A stretch of 64,000 bases of DNA. Source: Janibacter hoylei PVAS-1. GTDB lineage: Bacteria > Actinomycetota > Actinomycetes > Actinomycetales > Dermatophilaceae. The stretch covers positions 1-64,000 of the forward strand of contig NZ_ALWX01000001.1 of the NCBI RefSeq assembly GCF_000297495.1, in the 5' to 3' direction. Both the position numbers and the translations under genes were made by a program. The stretch's first letter is position 1. Each line of letters opens with the position of its first letter. The notes beneath the pieces are model-generated. The model was not told the origin of the DNA and searched no databases. It saw nothing but the letters and a program-made list of their open reading frames with translations. Shown here one piece after another: positions 1 through 8,231 of this stretch.

Positions 1-571
1 GAGTGAGCGTCGCACCCACGAGCCGCGCGACACCCCCCACGGAGGGTGCGGCGCCAGCTGATCCGCCGGCCTCCGGAACCTTTTCGATCGGAGGACCTTC
101 GGCTCGGTCCTCTCGGAGAAGTTCGCGCGCTTCATGGGCACGCCGCGCTTCCTCATCTGGATGTCGGTCTTCGTCGTCGTGTGGCTGGCGTGGAACACCT
201 TCGCCCCGGAGGCCGCGCAGTTCGACCCGCGGGCGCTCAACTACACCCTGCTCACGCTCATCCTGTCGCTGCAGGCCTCCTACGCCGCCCCGCTGATCCT
301 CCTCGCGCAGAACCGACAGGACGACCGTGACCGCGTGGCCCTGGAGCAGGACCGCGTGCAGGCCGAGCGGGCGCTCGCCGACACCGAGTACCTGACCCGC
401 GAGGTCGCCGCCCTGCGCATCGCCCTGCGCGACGCCGCGACCCGCGACTTCATCCGCAGCGAGCTGCGCGACCTGCTCGAGGAGATGGAGGTCAAGGGGC
501 TCGAGGTGCGCCGGCGCGAGGAGGACGAGGGCGGCGACGACGTCGCCGAGCGCAAGCCCCTCGCCCCCTGA
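1..571 (+). CDS. DUF1003 membrane protein (5' end outside window, frame disturbed near start)
   Basis: Small integral membrane protein of the DUF1003 family; function unknown. From about base 62 the frame reads cleanly: an FARFMGTPRF segment typical of the family, two hydrophobic segments (FLIWMSVFVVVWLAW and a second around YTLLTLILSLQASYAAPLILL), then a charged helical tail rich in E/R with predicted coiled-coil character. An in-frame TGA at 59-61 interrupts the N-terminal 20 codons. Reading through the C-run at 36-41 in another phase gives a basic stretch (RRVRRQLIRR) expected before the family core, so the N-terminus probably starts at an ATG just before base 1 and carries two compensating indels. 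DUF1003 genes commonly sit between an mgtE-type magnesium transporter and mrp in actinobacteria, and mrp does follow. The family is secure; the N-terminus is not. Confidence 0.8.
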
Positions 572-665
572 GGAGGTCGTCCCGCGACCATCTCGAAGGG
601 ACGCTCCCGGTCCTCCCGGCAGGGTGCGGCGCAGGGTGAGACACAGGCCACTCCGCGCGGCGATC

Positions 666-671
666 TACGAT
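666..671 (+). promoter_or_regulatory. -10 element TACGAT for mrp (leaderless)
   Basis: TACGAT ends 6 nt before the mrp ATG at 678, which would place the transcript 5' end at or within 1-2 nt of the start codon. No purine-rich ribosome site fits between. No convincing -35 is seen. Confidence 0.6.
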
Positions 672-677
672 GGGGCA

Positions 678-1823
678 ATGGCTTCTTTGCACCCCACGAT
701 CACCGATGAGCAGCTGCGCGAGGCGCTGAGCACGGTCATCGACCCTGAGATCCGGCGCCCCATCACCGAGCTCGGCATGGTCGAGACCGCTGCCGTCGAC
801 GCCGCCGGCCTCGCCACCGCGACCATCCTGCTCACGGTCGCCGGGTGCCCGATGAAGGACACCCTGACGACCGACACGACGAAGGCCCTCTCGGCCATCG
901 AGGGCGTCACCGACGTCAAGGTCACCCTCGGCGTCATGAACGACGAGCAGCGCGCCGAGCTCAAGACGCACCTGCGCGGCGGCCAGGCGGAGAAGGAGAT
1001 CCCCTTCGCCAAGCCCGGCTCGCTGACCCGCGTCTACGCCATCGCGTCCGGCAAGGGCGGCGTCGGCAAGTCGTCGATCACCGCCAACCTCGCCGCGGCC
1101 CTCGCCGCCGAGGGCCTCAAGGTCGGCGTCGTCGATGCCGACATCTACGGCTTCTCGATCCCCCGGATGCTCGGCGTGACGCACCCGCCGACCCAGGTCG
1201 ACGACATGATCCTGCCGCCGATCGCCTCGGACGTGAAGGTCATCTCGATCGGCATGTTCGTCCCCGGCAACCAGCCCGTCGTCTGGCGTGGCCCGATGCT
1301 GCACCGTGCGCTGCAGCAGTTCCTCGGTGACGTCTTCTGGGGCGACCTCGACGTCCTGCTCCTCGACCTGCCGCCCGGCACCGGCGACATCGCGATCTCC
1401 ATCGCCCAGCTCATCCCCAACAGCGAGATCCTCGTCGTGACGACCCCGCAGCAGGCCGCTGCGGAGGTCGCCGAGCGGGCTGGCTCGATCGCCATGCAGA
1501 CCCACCAGCGTCTCGTCGGAGTCATCGAGAACATGTCCTGGCTCGAGCTGCCCGACGGCTCCCGCCAGGAGCTCTTCGGCGCCGGAGGCGGACAGTCGGT
1601 CGCCGACTCCCTCACCCGCACCGTCGGCGCCGACGTGCCGCTGCTCGGGCAGATCCCGCTCGACGTCAGCCTGCGCGAGGGCTCCGACCAGGGCGCCCCG
1701 GCCGTGCTGTCCAACCCCGACGGCCCCGCCGCCGTCGCCCTGCGTGGCATCGCCCGCGGACTCGCGACCCGGTCGCGCGGGCTCGCTGGCCGCAGTCTCG
1801 GCCTGACGCCCACCGGTCGCTGA
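678..1823 (+). CDS. mrp: Mrp/ApbC-family Fe-S cluster carrier ATPase
   Basis: A P-loop ATPase of the Mrp/NBP35 family that binds and transfers Fe-S clusters to cytosolic apoproteins. The 381-residue product has an N-terminal DUF59/MIP18 domain (about residues 10-85, starting DEQLREALSTVIDPEI), a linker, then the deviant Walker A motif GKGGVGKS at residues 125-132. The Mrp signature LLDLPPGTGD lies near residue 235 and an NMSW segment near 290. No canonical CxxC is visible in the C-terminal half, which is common in actinobacterial members. ATG 678 is chosen because it starts the conserved N-terminus and has a leaderless -10 just upstream. Extension to GTG 624 would add an unsupported basic leader. 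A strong hairpin follows the stop. In M. tuberculosis mrp lies in the same sigE-htrA-tatB neighbourhood. Confidence 0.95.
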   Translation: MASLHPTITDEQLREALSTVIDPEIRRPITELGMVETAAVDAAGLATATILLTVAGCPMKDTLTTDTTKALSAIEGVTDVKVTLGVMNDEQRAELKTHLRGGQAEKEIPFAKPGSLTRVYAIASGKGGVGKSSITANLAAALAAEGLKVGVVDADIYGFSIPRMLGVTHPPTQVDDMILPPIASDVKVISIGMFVPGNQPVVWRGPMLHRALQQFLGDVFWGDLDVLLLDLPPGTGDIAISIAQLIPNSEILVVTTPQQAAAEVAERAGSIAMQTHQRLVGVIENMSWLELPDGSRQELFGAGGGQSVADSLTRTVGADVPLLGQIPLDVSLREGSDQGAPAVLSNPDGPAAVALRGIARGLATRSRGLAGRSLGLTPTGR

Positions 1824-1846
1824 CGGCGCACCACCCCGCACGCCCG

Positions 1847-1891
1847 CGAAGGGGGCGAGGAGAGCTCGCTTCGCTCTCCTCGCCCCCTTCG
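1847..1891. terminator. Bidirectional intrinsic terminator between mrp and tatB
   Basis: A perfect 19-bp inverted repeat (1847-1865 with 1873-1891) encloses a 7-nt loop. It sits between convergent mrp and tatB, 24 nt after the mrp stop. The stem outer arm is CGAAGGGGG/CCCCCTTCG, the over-represented word discussed in the findings. There is no U tract, as usual in high-GC actinobacteria. Confidence 0.85.
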
Positions 1892-1919
1892 TCGTGGGTC
1901 TGGCCCGAGGTGGACGGGC

Positions 1920-2300
1920 TCAGGTCGCCTCGCGGTCCCAGGGCGTGCCCTCGGGGACGCTCGCCAGGGCGAGCGGCTCGACGTGCTCGTCGTCGGCCTC
2001 GCCGGCCGTGCGCGCCGCCGGCTTGTCGTCGAGGCTGAAGGCGTCGTCGAGCGGCTCGAGCAGGGCCTGCTTGACGATGCGCCGCGGGTCGTACTGCCGC
2101 GGGTCGTACTGACGCCAGTCGAGGTCCTCGTACTCCGGGCCCATCTGCTCCTTGAGCTGGACCTTGGCGTCGTTGGCCATCCGTCGCGCCTTGACGACGA
2201 CGCGGGCGAGCTTGGCCGCGTACTCCGGCAGCTGCTTGGGGCCGAGGATGATGAATGCCAGCAGGATGAGGACGAGGAACTCGGTCCCGTGCACCGGCAT
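1920..2300 (-). CDS. tatB: Twin-arginine translocase subunit TatB
   Basis: Subunit of the Tat system that exports folded proteins, where TatB forms the signal-peptide receptor with TatC. The 126-residue product has a short N-terminal membrane helix (FLVLILLAFIILGP, residues 8-21) ending in the Gly-Pro hinge. It is followed by an amphipathic helix (KQLPEYAAKLARVVVKARRM) and a charged, poorly conserved tail. A duplicated RQYDP repeat in the tail resembles actinobacterial TatB rather than TatA. The ATG at 2300 lies 3 nt after the htrA stop, so the two are co-transcribed with sigE. This sigE-htrA-tatB order matches mycobacteria, where envelope-stress response and protein export are linked. Confidence 0.92.
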   Translation of the reverse strand: MPVHGTEFLVLILLAFIILGPKQLPEYAAKLARVVVKARRMANDAKVQLKEQMGPEYEDLDWRQYDPRQYDPRRIVKQALLEPLDDAFSLDDKPAARTAGEADDEHVEPLALASVPEGTPWDREAT

Positions 2301-2303
2301 GGG

Positions 2304-3626
2304 TCAGCTCTCCTTAGCCGCTTCGAGCGTCATCGTCAGCTCCTGCTCCTTGCCGTCCCGTCGGACCGTCAGGGTGACCTTATCCCCCACGGCCTTGGCC
2401 CGGATGCGGGTGATCAGCTGGTCGACGTCGGTGACCCGGCGACCGTCGAGCTGGGTGATGACGTCACCGGGCTCGACGCCCGCGTCGTCGGCGGGGCCAC
2501 CCGGCACGACCGCGTCACCGGAGTCGGCCTCGGAGTCCTCGAGGACCTTGGCGCCCTCGTTGGTCCAGCGACGGTCGAGGCTGACACCGATCATCGGGTG
2601 CTCGGCCTTGCCCGTTGCGATGAGCTGGTCGACGGTGCGGACGACGACGTCCGAGGGGATCGCGAAGCCGACGCCGATCGACCCCGCGGCCTGCTGCTGA
2701 CCCGGCACCTGGGCGATCGCCGAGTTGACCCCGATGACGTGGCCCTCGCCGTTGAGCAGCGGCCCACCCGAGTTGCCCGGGTTGATCGCCGCATCGGTCT
2801 GGATGGCGGAGATGAAGGACTCGTCGCCCGCCTCGCCCGCGGTCACCGGGCGCTCGAGCGCCGAGACGATGCCGGCGGTGACGGTCGAGCCGAGGCCGAG
2901 CGGGGAACCCACGGCGACGACCTCGTCGCCGACGACGACGTCGTCGGACGAGCCGATCGTCAGCGGCTCGAGGTCGTCGGAGTCGACCTTGAGCACCGCC
3001 AGGTCGTAGGAGGAGTCCTGGCCCACGACCTCGGCGTCGTGCCGGGTGCCGTCGGGCAGCTCGATGCTCACGCTGCCCCCGTCGTCCGCGGCGTCGACGA
3101 CGTGGTCGTTGGTGACGACGTGCCCCTTGTCGTCGTAGACCCAGCCGGACCCGGTGCCGGCGCCCGAGGCGCCGCGCACGCGCACCGTGACGACGCTCGG
3201 CACGGCGTCGGCCGCGATCGACGCGATCGAGCCGTCGGGCCGCTGGGTGGTGTCACCGTCGCGCTGGACGATCGTCGGGCCGTCGTCACCACCGTCGTCG
3301 GAGAGCGCCGCCCCACCGACGCCACCGATGCCGCCGGCCAGGAGGGCAGCGGTCAGGGTCATCGCGCCCGCTCCGAGCCAGCCGGGCCCGCGGCGCCGGG
3401 TCGCCGCCGGGGTGGGCGGCTGCGTCGGCGGGGCACCGACCGCGGTCGGCTGCTGGGCGAAGGGGGCGGCAGCGTGCTGCTGCTCGTAGTGCTCGAAGGG
3501 GATGTACGGCGAGCCGCCGGCGGGCGCAGCGCCACCTGCCGAGTCACCGGTCTGCGGCAGCGGCTGCGTGGGCGCGGGGGGGCCCTGCTCAGGCCCCTGC
3601 TGGTCGCCCGGGTGCGGAGAGCTCAT
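2304..3626 (-). CDS. htrA: HtrA/DegP-type membrane-anchored S1C serine protease with PDZ domain
   Basis: Envelope quality-control protease of 440 residues. A long Pro/Gln-rich cytoplasmic N-terminus (about 1-78) precedes one membrane helix (about 84-108). The trypsin-like domain has catalytic His175 (TNDHVVD), Asp208 (YDLAVLK) and Ser286 (GNSGGPL), and one PDZ domain follows (about 335-435, ending DKVTLTVRRDGKEQELTMTL). Topology places the protease outside the membrane. It lies 34 nt downstream of sigE and 3 nt upstream of tatB, so it is probably part of the SigE-controlled envelope-stress operon. In mycobacteria an anti-sigma gene (rseA) lies between sigE and htrA; here it is missing. Confidence 0.93.
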   Translation of the reverse strand: MSSPHPGDQQGPEQGPPAPTQPLPQTGDSAGGAAPAGGSPYIPFEHYEQQHAAAPFAQQPTAVGAPPTQPPTPAATRRRGPGWLGAGAMTLTAALLAGGIGGVGGAALSDDGGDDGPTIVQRDGDTTQRPDGSIASIAADAVPSVVTVRVRGASGAGTGSGWVYDDKGHVVTNDHVVDAADDGGSVSIELPDGTRHDAEVVGQDSSYDLAVLKVDSDDLEPLTIGSSDDVVVGDEVVAVGSPLGLGSTVTAGIVSALERPVTAGEAGDESFISAIQTDAAINPGNSGGPLLNGEGHVIGVNSAIAQVPGQQQAAGSIGVGFAIPSDVVVRTVDQLIATGKAEHPMIGVSLDRRWTNEGAKVLEDSEADSGDAVVPGGPADDAGVEPGDVITQLDGRRVTDVDQLITRIRAKAVGDKVTLTVRRDGKEQELTMTLEAAKES

Positions 3627-3660
3627 GGGCCGATTGTGCCTTGTCGGGTGGCTGCCGGCG

Positions 3661-4299
3661 TCACAGGGTGCCGGTGACCGGGCGGGCCAGCGGGAAGCCG
3701 GACCCGCCCCGGCGGCGGCTCTCGGTGCGCGTCGACGGGGCCGGCTCCCGGTGGCTCAGGCTCTCGCGCAGCTGGGCGCGGCCGCGGTGGATCCGGGAGC
3801 GGACGGTGCCTAACTTGATGTCGAGCGCCTCGGCGACCTCTTCGTAGGTCAGGCCCTCGATGTCGCACAGGACGACGGCGGCGCGAAACTGCGGGGGCAG
3901 TGCGTCGAGAGCCCGCTGGATGTCGCCGTCGAGGTGGTGCTCGAGGTAGATCTGCTCCGGGCTGGCCGTCCCGGTGTGCAGCAGGGCGGCGAACTCGTCG
4001 GTCAGCGCGTCGAAGCGCAGCCGCTGCTTGCGGCGGGCCCGGTCGAGGAAGAGGTTGGTCGTGATGCGGTGGAGCCACCCCTCGAAGGTCCCGGGGGTGT
4101 AGCCGTCGAGGGAGCGGAAGACCCGCACGAAGACGTCGTGCGTGAGGTCCTCCGCGTCGTGGACGTCGCCGGTCAGGCGGTAGGCCAGTCGGTAGACGCG
4201 CTCACCGTGCTGCTCGACGACCTCGGCCCAGGTCGGCGGGACCCATGGCTCCTCGTCGGAGGTGCGAACGGTGGCTTCAATGGTCACGCACGGCAGCAT
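3661..4299 (-). CDS. sigE: ECF sigma factor, SigE-like
   Basis: Extracytoplasmic-function sigma factor of 212 residues. Sigma-70 region 2 spans roughly residues 30-95 ([20 protein letters not shown], then [19 protein letters not shown]). Region 4 spans roughly 125-180 ([20 protein letters not shown], then a helix-turn-helix ending [16 protein letters not shown]). The identity as SigE rests on sequence and on neighbours: htrA and tatB follow and an O-methyltransferase is divergent, as in M. tuberculosis. The C-terminal 30 residues are basic and Ser/Pro-rich and unlike the core. ATG 4299 is used; a GTG at 4287 is an alternative start. No zf-HC2 anti-sigma gene is adjacent, so control must come from elsewhere or act post-translationally. 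Confidence 0.9.
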   Translation of the reverse strand: MLPCVTIEATVRTSDEEPWVPPTWAEVVEQHGERVYRLAYRLTGDVHDAEDLTHDVFVRVFRSLDGYTPGTFEGWLHRITTNLFLDRARRKQRLRFDALTDEFAALLHTGTASPEQIYLEHHLDGDIQRALDALPPQFRAAVVLCDIEGLTYEEVAEALDIKLGTVRSRIHRGRAQLRESLSHREPAPSTRTESRRRGGSGFPLARPVTGTL

Positions 4300-4341
4300 C
4301 CTCGGCCAACCTGAAGGAAGTCTGGGACGGGCCCGCCGGAC

Positions 4342-4347
4342 TAGGGT
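4342..4347 (+). promoter_or_regulatory. -10 element TAGGGT for the O-methyltransferase
   Basis: TAGGGT ends 8 nt before ATG 4356. There is no Shine-Dalgarno-like sequence in the 8 nt. Confidence 0.55.
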
Positions 4348-4355
4348 GGACTCCC

Positions 4356-4988
4356 ATGACCGCCGCCCAGCTCACCAGCCACGCCTACGCCGAGCAGTTC
4401 ATCGCCGAGGAGGAGTCCGTCGACGCCGCCCGTCGCACGGGGACCGAGCTCGGTGCGGTGCCGATCGGGACCGGCGGGGGCGCCGCCCTTCGCCTCCTGG
4501 CCGCCGCGGTCGGGGCCCGGCACGTCATCGAGATCGGCACCGGCGCGGGCACCTCCGGCCTGTGGCTGCTCGCCGGCATGCCCGCCGACGGCGTGCTCAC
4601 CTCGATCGAGATCGAGCCGGAGCACGCGCTGCGGGCCAAGCGATCCTTCGCCTCCGCCGGCATCGCGGCGCAGCGTACCCGGGTCATCACCGGCCGGGCC
4701 CTCGACGTCCTGCCGCGGATGAACGACGCGAGCTACGACCTCGTGCACATCGACGCCGACAAGCAGGGTTACCCCGACTACGTCGAGCACGCGATCCGGC
4801 TGCTGCGCCCCGGCGGGGTGCTGGCCATGGACAACATGCTCTGGCACGACAAGGTGGCGGACCCGGCGGTGCGCGACGCGACGACCGTGCTGCTGCGCGA
4901 CCTGGGCAAGCAGCTGCGGGACGACGAGCGGCTCATCCCGAGCCTGCTGCCCGTCGGCGACGGGCTCCTCGCCGCGGTGAAGCGCTAG
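4356..4988 (+). CDS. SAM-dependent O-methyltransferase (Rv1220c-like)
   Basis: Class I methyltransferase of 210 residues in the caffeoyl-CoA/catechol O-methyltransferase-like family. The SAM-binding glycine loop is [19 protein letters not shown] (about residues 54-72). The metal/SAM-binding [15 protein letters not shown] lies near residue 130, and [15 protein letters not shown] is the usual post-II segment. The natural substrate is unknown. It is divergent from sigE in the same arrangement as Rv1220c/sigE, so a link to envelope stress is possible but unproven. The start is fixed by the leaderless -10. A short converging gene begins 1 nt after the stop. Confidence 0.9.
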   Translation: MTAAQLTSHAYAEQFIAEEESVDAARRTGTELGAVPIGTGGGAALRLLAAAVGARHVIEIGTGAGTSGLWLLAGMPADGVLTSIEIEPEHALRAKRSFASAGIAAQRTRVITGRALDVLPRMNDASYDLVHIDADKQGYPDYVEHAIRLLRPGGVLAMDNMLWHDKVADPAVRDATTVLLRDLGKQLRDDERLIPSLLPVGDGLLAAVKR

Positions 4989-4989
4989 C

Positions 4990-5347
4990 TCAGACGCTGC
5001 CCGGCCCGGGGCCGCGGCGGAACTGCGCCGGCCCCTCGGCGATCGCCACGACCTCGAAGGGGGTGATCTCCGTCGGGGCGGACCCGATGATCCGGCTGCC
5101 GACGGACTCGGCCGCGGTCGCCGTGAACTCGGTGCAGAAGTCGTCGCGGTCCTTGGCGGCGTCGAAGACGTAGGTGCCCTCGAACCACTCCCCCTCGACC
5201 ATGCGCCAGGTCTTGAAGGCCAGACCGTCGAGGAACATGAAGTTGGCCATCGAGGTCCCGACGACGTACTCGCGCAGCTGCTCCGCGACGTCGTCGGGGG
5301 GCGTCGCTCAGCGACCATCGGACGGCGAGCCCGTATCCAGCGTTCAT
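4990..5347 (-). CDS. Conserved hypothetical protein, bridged across a G6 frameshift
   Basis: I do not recognise the family with confidence. Removing one base from the G run at 5296-5301 joins two half-reading frames into a 118-residue protein starting MNAGYGLAVRWSLSDAP and continuing DDVAEQLREYVVGTS. The second half has aromatic-rich strands (WRMVEGEWFEGTYVF) and an alternating pattern that could be an alpha+beta barrel such as the dimeric ferredoxin-like monooxygenase fold. That is only a guess from pattern. The unbroken 86-residue part from ATG 5250 is the portion directly visible without correction. The stop lies 1 nt beyond the convergent methyltransferase stop. Confidence 0.6.
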
Positions 5348-5470
5348 CCAGCGTCCCTCGGTCCCGTCCTGATCTGCATGGTCCCGGCACCGTAACGAGT
5401 GCCCGCACGGGCGGGGAACCCCGTGTCATCATCCGAACGGCCACGCCGGCCGGTCGCCGCCCGGGCACGC

Positions 5471-5506
5471 GAGAGCCCCCGGACGCAGCGTGTCCGGGGG
5501 GCTCTC
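5471..5506 (-). terminator. Intrinsic terminator after the DUF3117 gene
   Basis: Inverted repeat of 14 bp (5471-5484 with 5492-5506) with a 7-nt loop and one bulged G (C5 against G6). It begins 8 nt beyond the DUF3117 stop on the minus strand. Confidence 0.75.
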
Positions 5507-5513
5507 GAGCGGG

Positions 5514-5690
5514 TTACTTCTGCAGGCCCTCGCAGTTGTCGATGGCCTCGCCGAGGGCGAGCACCTCGTCGGGCTTCATCTCGACGACGAGACGGCCACC
5601 GCCCTCGAGCGGCATGCGCAGGACGATGCCCCGGCCCTCCTTGACGACCTCGAGCGGACCATCCCCCGTGCGTGGCTTCATTGCCGCCAT
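5514..5690 (-). CDS. DUF3117 small protein
   Basis: A 58-residue protein of the DUF3117 family (M. tuberculosis Rv1211-like), function unknown. It opens MAAMKPRTGDGPLEVVKEG and continues with the family pattern RGIVLRMPLEGGGRLVVEM, then KPDEVLALGEAI. The protein is almost entirely conserved family core, predicted as a small beta-alpha fold. ATG 5690 is preceded by GAAGGGAA at 6-13 nt, a good ribosome site, so unlike many neighbours this gene is not leaderless. An internal ATG three codons later matches the start used by shorter homologues. It is monocistronic, with its own terminator. Confidence 0.9.
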   Translation of the reverse strand: MAAMKPRTGDGPLEVVKEGRGIVLRMPLEGGGRLVVEMKPDEVLALGEAIDNCEGLQK

Positions 5691-5828
5691 GTGCGATTCC
5701 CTTCGTTACAGACCGACCGGTCCGTCACCGGTCGGTGGCGCCAGAGGCGCCGACGCGTTGCCCCCATTATCCACCTCTTCGTCGTCACGGTCCTAATCCC
5801 TGCCGAGCGCGACCTGCTCGGCGACCGG

Positions 5829-7148
5829 TCACGGAGGCGTGACGTGCCACGGCACGTACGGCAGGAGACCGCACGACCACGCGAAGACACCGAACACCAG
5901 CACGAGCACGACGACCGCCGCGCGCCGCCGCCAGTGCCGCACGACGCGACCTCCGGTCGAGGTGCGCATGACGACGGACGCCACGAGAGCCGCGAGCGGG
6001 AAGTCGAGGAGCAGGAAGCGCCACATGCTCGTGATCGGGCGGACGACGGCGAAGAGGTAGAGCGGGTACATGAGGGCCCACATGCGCACCTCGAGCGGGA
6101 TCCACGAGCCGTGTCGGCCGATGACGAGCGCGAGGTAGGTCGCGACGAGCGCCACCATGACGACGACCGCGAGCAGTCCGCGCTGCTCCCACGCCCAGCT
6201 GAACCACAGGACGAAGGGGCCCTGGTCGGGGCGCTGGCCCCACGCCGCCTGCACCTGGAAGAAGGCATCGGGCAGCCCGGAGAGGTAGCCCACGGTCATC
6301 GGCCAGGCGATGCCGGAGATGCCGGTGGCCAAGCACATGAGGACGATGCGGGTGCGGTCGTGGGCAAAGGGAGCGGTGCCGCTCTCCCTGTCGTCGCGCC
6401 AGCGCAGCCACAGGTGCGCCAGGACCGCGAGGCCGAGGGGGGCCGCGACGCCGCGGGTGAAGCCGAGGAGGAGCGCGATGAGGGCGACGGTCAGGTAGCG
6501 CCCCCGCATGAGCATGAGGAGGGCGGCGGCGATGAGCACCGCGGCGAGCGCCTCGGTGTAGGGCAGGAGCATGACGCCGGTGGCCGGGTAGAAGCACCAC
6601 AACGCGGCCGCGACGAAGGCGAGCCGCTCGCGGGCCGGCTGGCTCGCGGCGTGGCCGGGGAAGCTCAGGACCTTCCAGACGAGGACGACCGCGGCCGCGC
6701 CGAGCGCGAGGTTGAGCAGGACCGCGGCGGCGGTGAAGGGCAGACCGGTGACCATGAGGAGGCGCACGAGTCCCGGGAAGAGCGGGAAGAAGGCCCAGGC
6801 GCTGTAGGTGATCTGCCCGGTCTCGGGGTCGGCGGGGAGCGGGATCGGGTAGCCCTCGGTGACGATCCGCCGGTACCACTCCGTGTCCCACAGGCGAAAC
6901 ATGTCGGGCAGACCCGGGTCGAGGTGCCCGACGCCGGCCGGTGACTGGTAGTAGTGCGCGGCCACCCAGATGCCGAGCAGCGCGACGAGTCGGCTGATCG
7001 CGTAGATGACGAGCAGCGCGCGGACCGGCCGGGCGAGGACGGCCCGGCCGGCTGCGGAGCGGCCCGCGGAGGTGCGCCACCACGAGGACGAAGGGAGCCT
7101 CCCCCCGGCCTCGCCGGTGGTCGGGTCAGTCGAGGCCCGGGTCGTCAT
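5829..7148 (-). CDS. PIG-V-like integral membrane mannosyltransferase
   Basis: Polytopic GT-C type glycosyltransferase related to eukaryotic PIG-V and predicted to use polyprenyl-phosphate mannose. The 439-residue protein has about 10 membrane segments. Just after the first helix is the family signature LWDTEWYRRIVTEGYP (acidic Asp-x-x-Trp/Tyr loop, about residues 87-102). Later loops contain FFPLFPGLVRLL and WCFYPATGVMLLPYTEAL. The acceptor in this organism is unknown; phospho-mannolipids or cell-wall glycans are plausible. ATG 7148 is used (a GTG lies one codon upstream); it overlaps the end of the corrected DivIVA-domain gene by 23 nt, so the two are translationally linked. No signal peptide other than the first membrane helix. 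Confidence 0.85.
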   Translation of the reverse strand: MTTRASTDPTTGEAGGRLPSSSWWRTSAGRSAAGRAVLARPVRALLVIYAISRLVALLGIWVAAHYYQSPAGVGHLDPGLPDMFRLWDTEWYRRIVTEGYPIPLPADPETGQITYSAWAFFPLFPGLVRLLMVTGLPFTAAAVLLNLALGAAAVVLVWKVLSFPGHAASQPARERLAFVAAALWCFYPATGVMLLPYTEALAAVLIAAALLMLMRGRYLTVALIALLLGFTRGVAAPLGLAVLAHLWLRWRDDRESGTAPFAHDRTRIVLMCLATGISGIAWPMTVGYLSGLPDAFFQVQAAWGQRPDQGPFVLWFSWAWEQRGLLAVVVMVALVATYLALVIGRHGSWIPLEVRMWALMYPLYLFAVVRPITSMWRFLLLDFPLAALVASVVMRTSTGGRVVRHWRRRAAVVVLVLVFGVFAWSCGLLPYVPWHVTPP

Positions 7149-7432
7149 CACGACGCTCGCCGCGACCGGGACGATCCATCTCGAGCTCGGCGATGCGTTG
7201 CTGCAGCCGGTCGAGGACCTCGTCGACCTGGTCCATGCGGTACCCCCCGCAGCGCGGTGTCGAAGCGCACCAGGTCGATGTCGTCAGCAGCCCACGCCCC
7301 TTCCGGCAGACCGTGGTGGGGGGTGGACCCGACGGGCTCGGCCATGGGGTCGGGCGTCAGGCGACCGGTGACGACGGCGACGAGGACGACGACGACGAAG
7401 ACCGCGACGAGGGCGAAGAGGATCCACACCAT
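7126..7432 (-). CDS. Small membrane protein with DivIVA domain (bridged across a C6 frameshift)
   Basis: After removing one base from the C run at 7243-7248 the product is 101 residues. It has an N-terminal membrane helix (WILFALVAVFVVVVLVAVV), a short linker, then a DivIVA-type segment FDTALRGYRMDQVDEVLDRL continuing QQRIAELE, a coiled-coil start. Uncorrected, it runs into arginine-rich nonsense after FDTALRG. DivIVA/Wag31-type domains recognise curved membrane and organise polar growth in actinobacteria. This short version may recruit partners to the pole. The start lies 4 nt after the LOG-family stop, and its tail overlaps the PIG-V-like start, so all three form one operon. Confidence 0.8.
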
Positions 7433-7436
7433 GGCG

Positions 7437-8219
7437 TCACTCCGGCTGCTCGGGGGTCACGGGGCGCACCCGCGCCGACTCACGCTTGACGTACTCGACG
7501 GCCTCGGTGAGGTCGTCGGTGACGTACAGCCGGTCGATGTCGTCGGGGCTGATCATGCCGCCCCCGAGGACCGAACCCCGCAGCCAGTCGATGAGACCGG
7601 CCCAGTAGTCGACGCCGATGAGCACGATGGGGAAGCTCGTCACCTTGCCCGTCTGGGCGAGGGTCACGGCCTCGAAGACCTCGTCGAGGGTGCCGAAGCC
7701 ACCGGGCAGGACGACGAAGCCCTCGCTGTACTTGACGAACATCGTCTTGCGGGCGAAGAAGTAGCGGAAGTTGATGCCGAGGTCGCAGTAGGGGTTGAGC
7801 CCGGCCTCGAAGGGCAGCTCGATGCCCAGGCCCACGCTCGTGCCACCGGCCTCGCGGGCACCGCGGTTGGCGGCCTCCATCGCGCCGGGGCCGCCACCGG
7901 TGATGACGGCGTAGCCGGCCTCGGCGACGAGACGACCGAGCTCGACGCCCTGGGCGTAGCCGGGCGAGTCGGCGGGGGTGCGGGCGCTGCCGAAGATGCT
8001 CACGGCGGGCCCGAGCTCGGCGAGCGCGCCGAAGCCCTCGACGAACTCGGCCTGGATGCGCAGGACGCGCCACGGGTCGGTGTGCAACCAGTCGGCGTGC
8101 CCCTTGTCGTCGAGCAGGCGCTGGTCGGTCGTCGACTTGGGCACCTGACGGCCGCGCATGAGCACGGGTCCCTTGTGGTACCACCGGTCGCTGGCGGGCT
8201 GGTTCCCCTGATCGGTCAC
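7437..8219 (-). CDS. LOG/TIGR00730-family Rossmann-fold protein
   Basis: Member of the lysine-decarboxylase-like/LOG family (cytokinin riboside 5'-monophosphate phosphoribohydrolase fold); the substrate here is unknown. The 260-residue product carries the two hallmark loops, GGGPGAMEAANRGA (about residues 108-121) and PGGFGTLDEVFEA (about 173-185). It also has a 70-residue N-terminal extension longer than plant-type LOG. M. tuberculosis Rv1205, in the same neighbourhood, is a LOG enzyme. Translation starts at GTG 8219, 6 nt after a TAGGGT -10 whose first three bases are the dapE stop codon, so it can be transcribed both with and independently of dapE. Confidence 0.9.
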   Translation of the reverse strand: MTDQGNQPASDRWYHKGPVLMRGRQVPKSTTDQRLLDDKGHADWLHTDPWRVLRIQAEFVEGFGALAELGPAVSIFGSARTPADSPGYAQGVELGRLVAEAGYAVITGGGPGAMEAANRGAREAGGTSVGLGIELPFEAGLNPYCDLGINFRYFFARKTMFVKYSEGFVVLPGGFGTLDEVFEAVTLAQTGKVTSFPIVLIGVDYWAGLIDWLRGSVLGGGMISPDDIDRLYVTDDLTEAVEYVKRESARVRPVTPEQPE

Positions 8220-8225
8220 GTCGCG

Positions 8226-8231
8226 ACCCTA
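8226..8231 (-). promoter_or_regulatory. -10 element TAGGGT for the LOG gene, containing the dapE stop codon
   Basis: Minus-strand TAGGGT, 6-nt spacer to GTG 8219. Its TAG (8229-8231) is in frame as the termination codon of dapE. Confidence 0.55.

Noticed and set aside
5766-5771. -10 (minus strand GATAAT) for the DUF3117 gene
   Set aside because: Good hexamer but no -35 at the right distance and 75 nt from the start; too weak to list as a feature.
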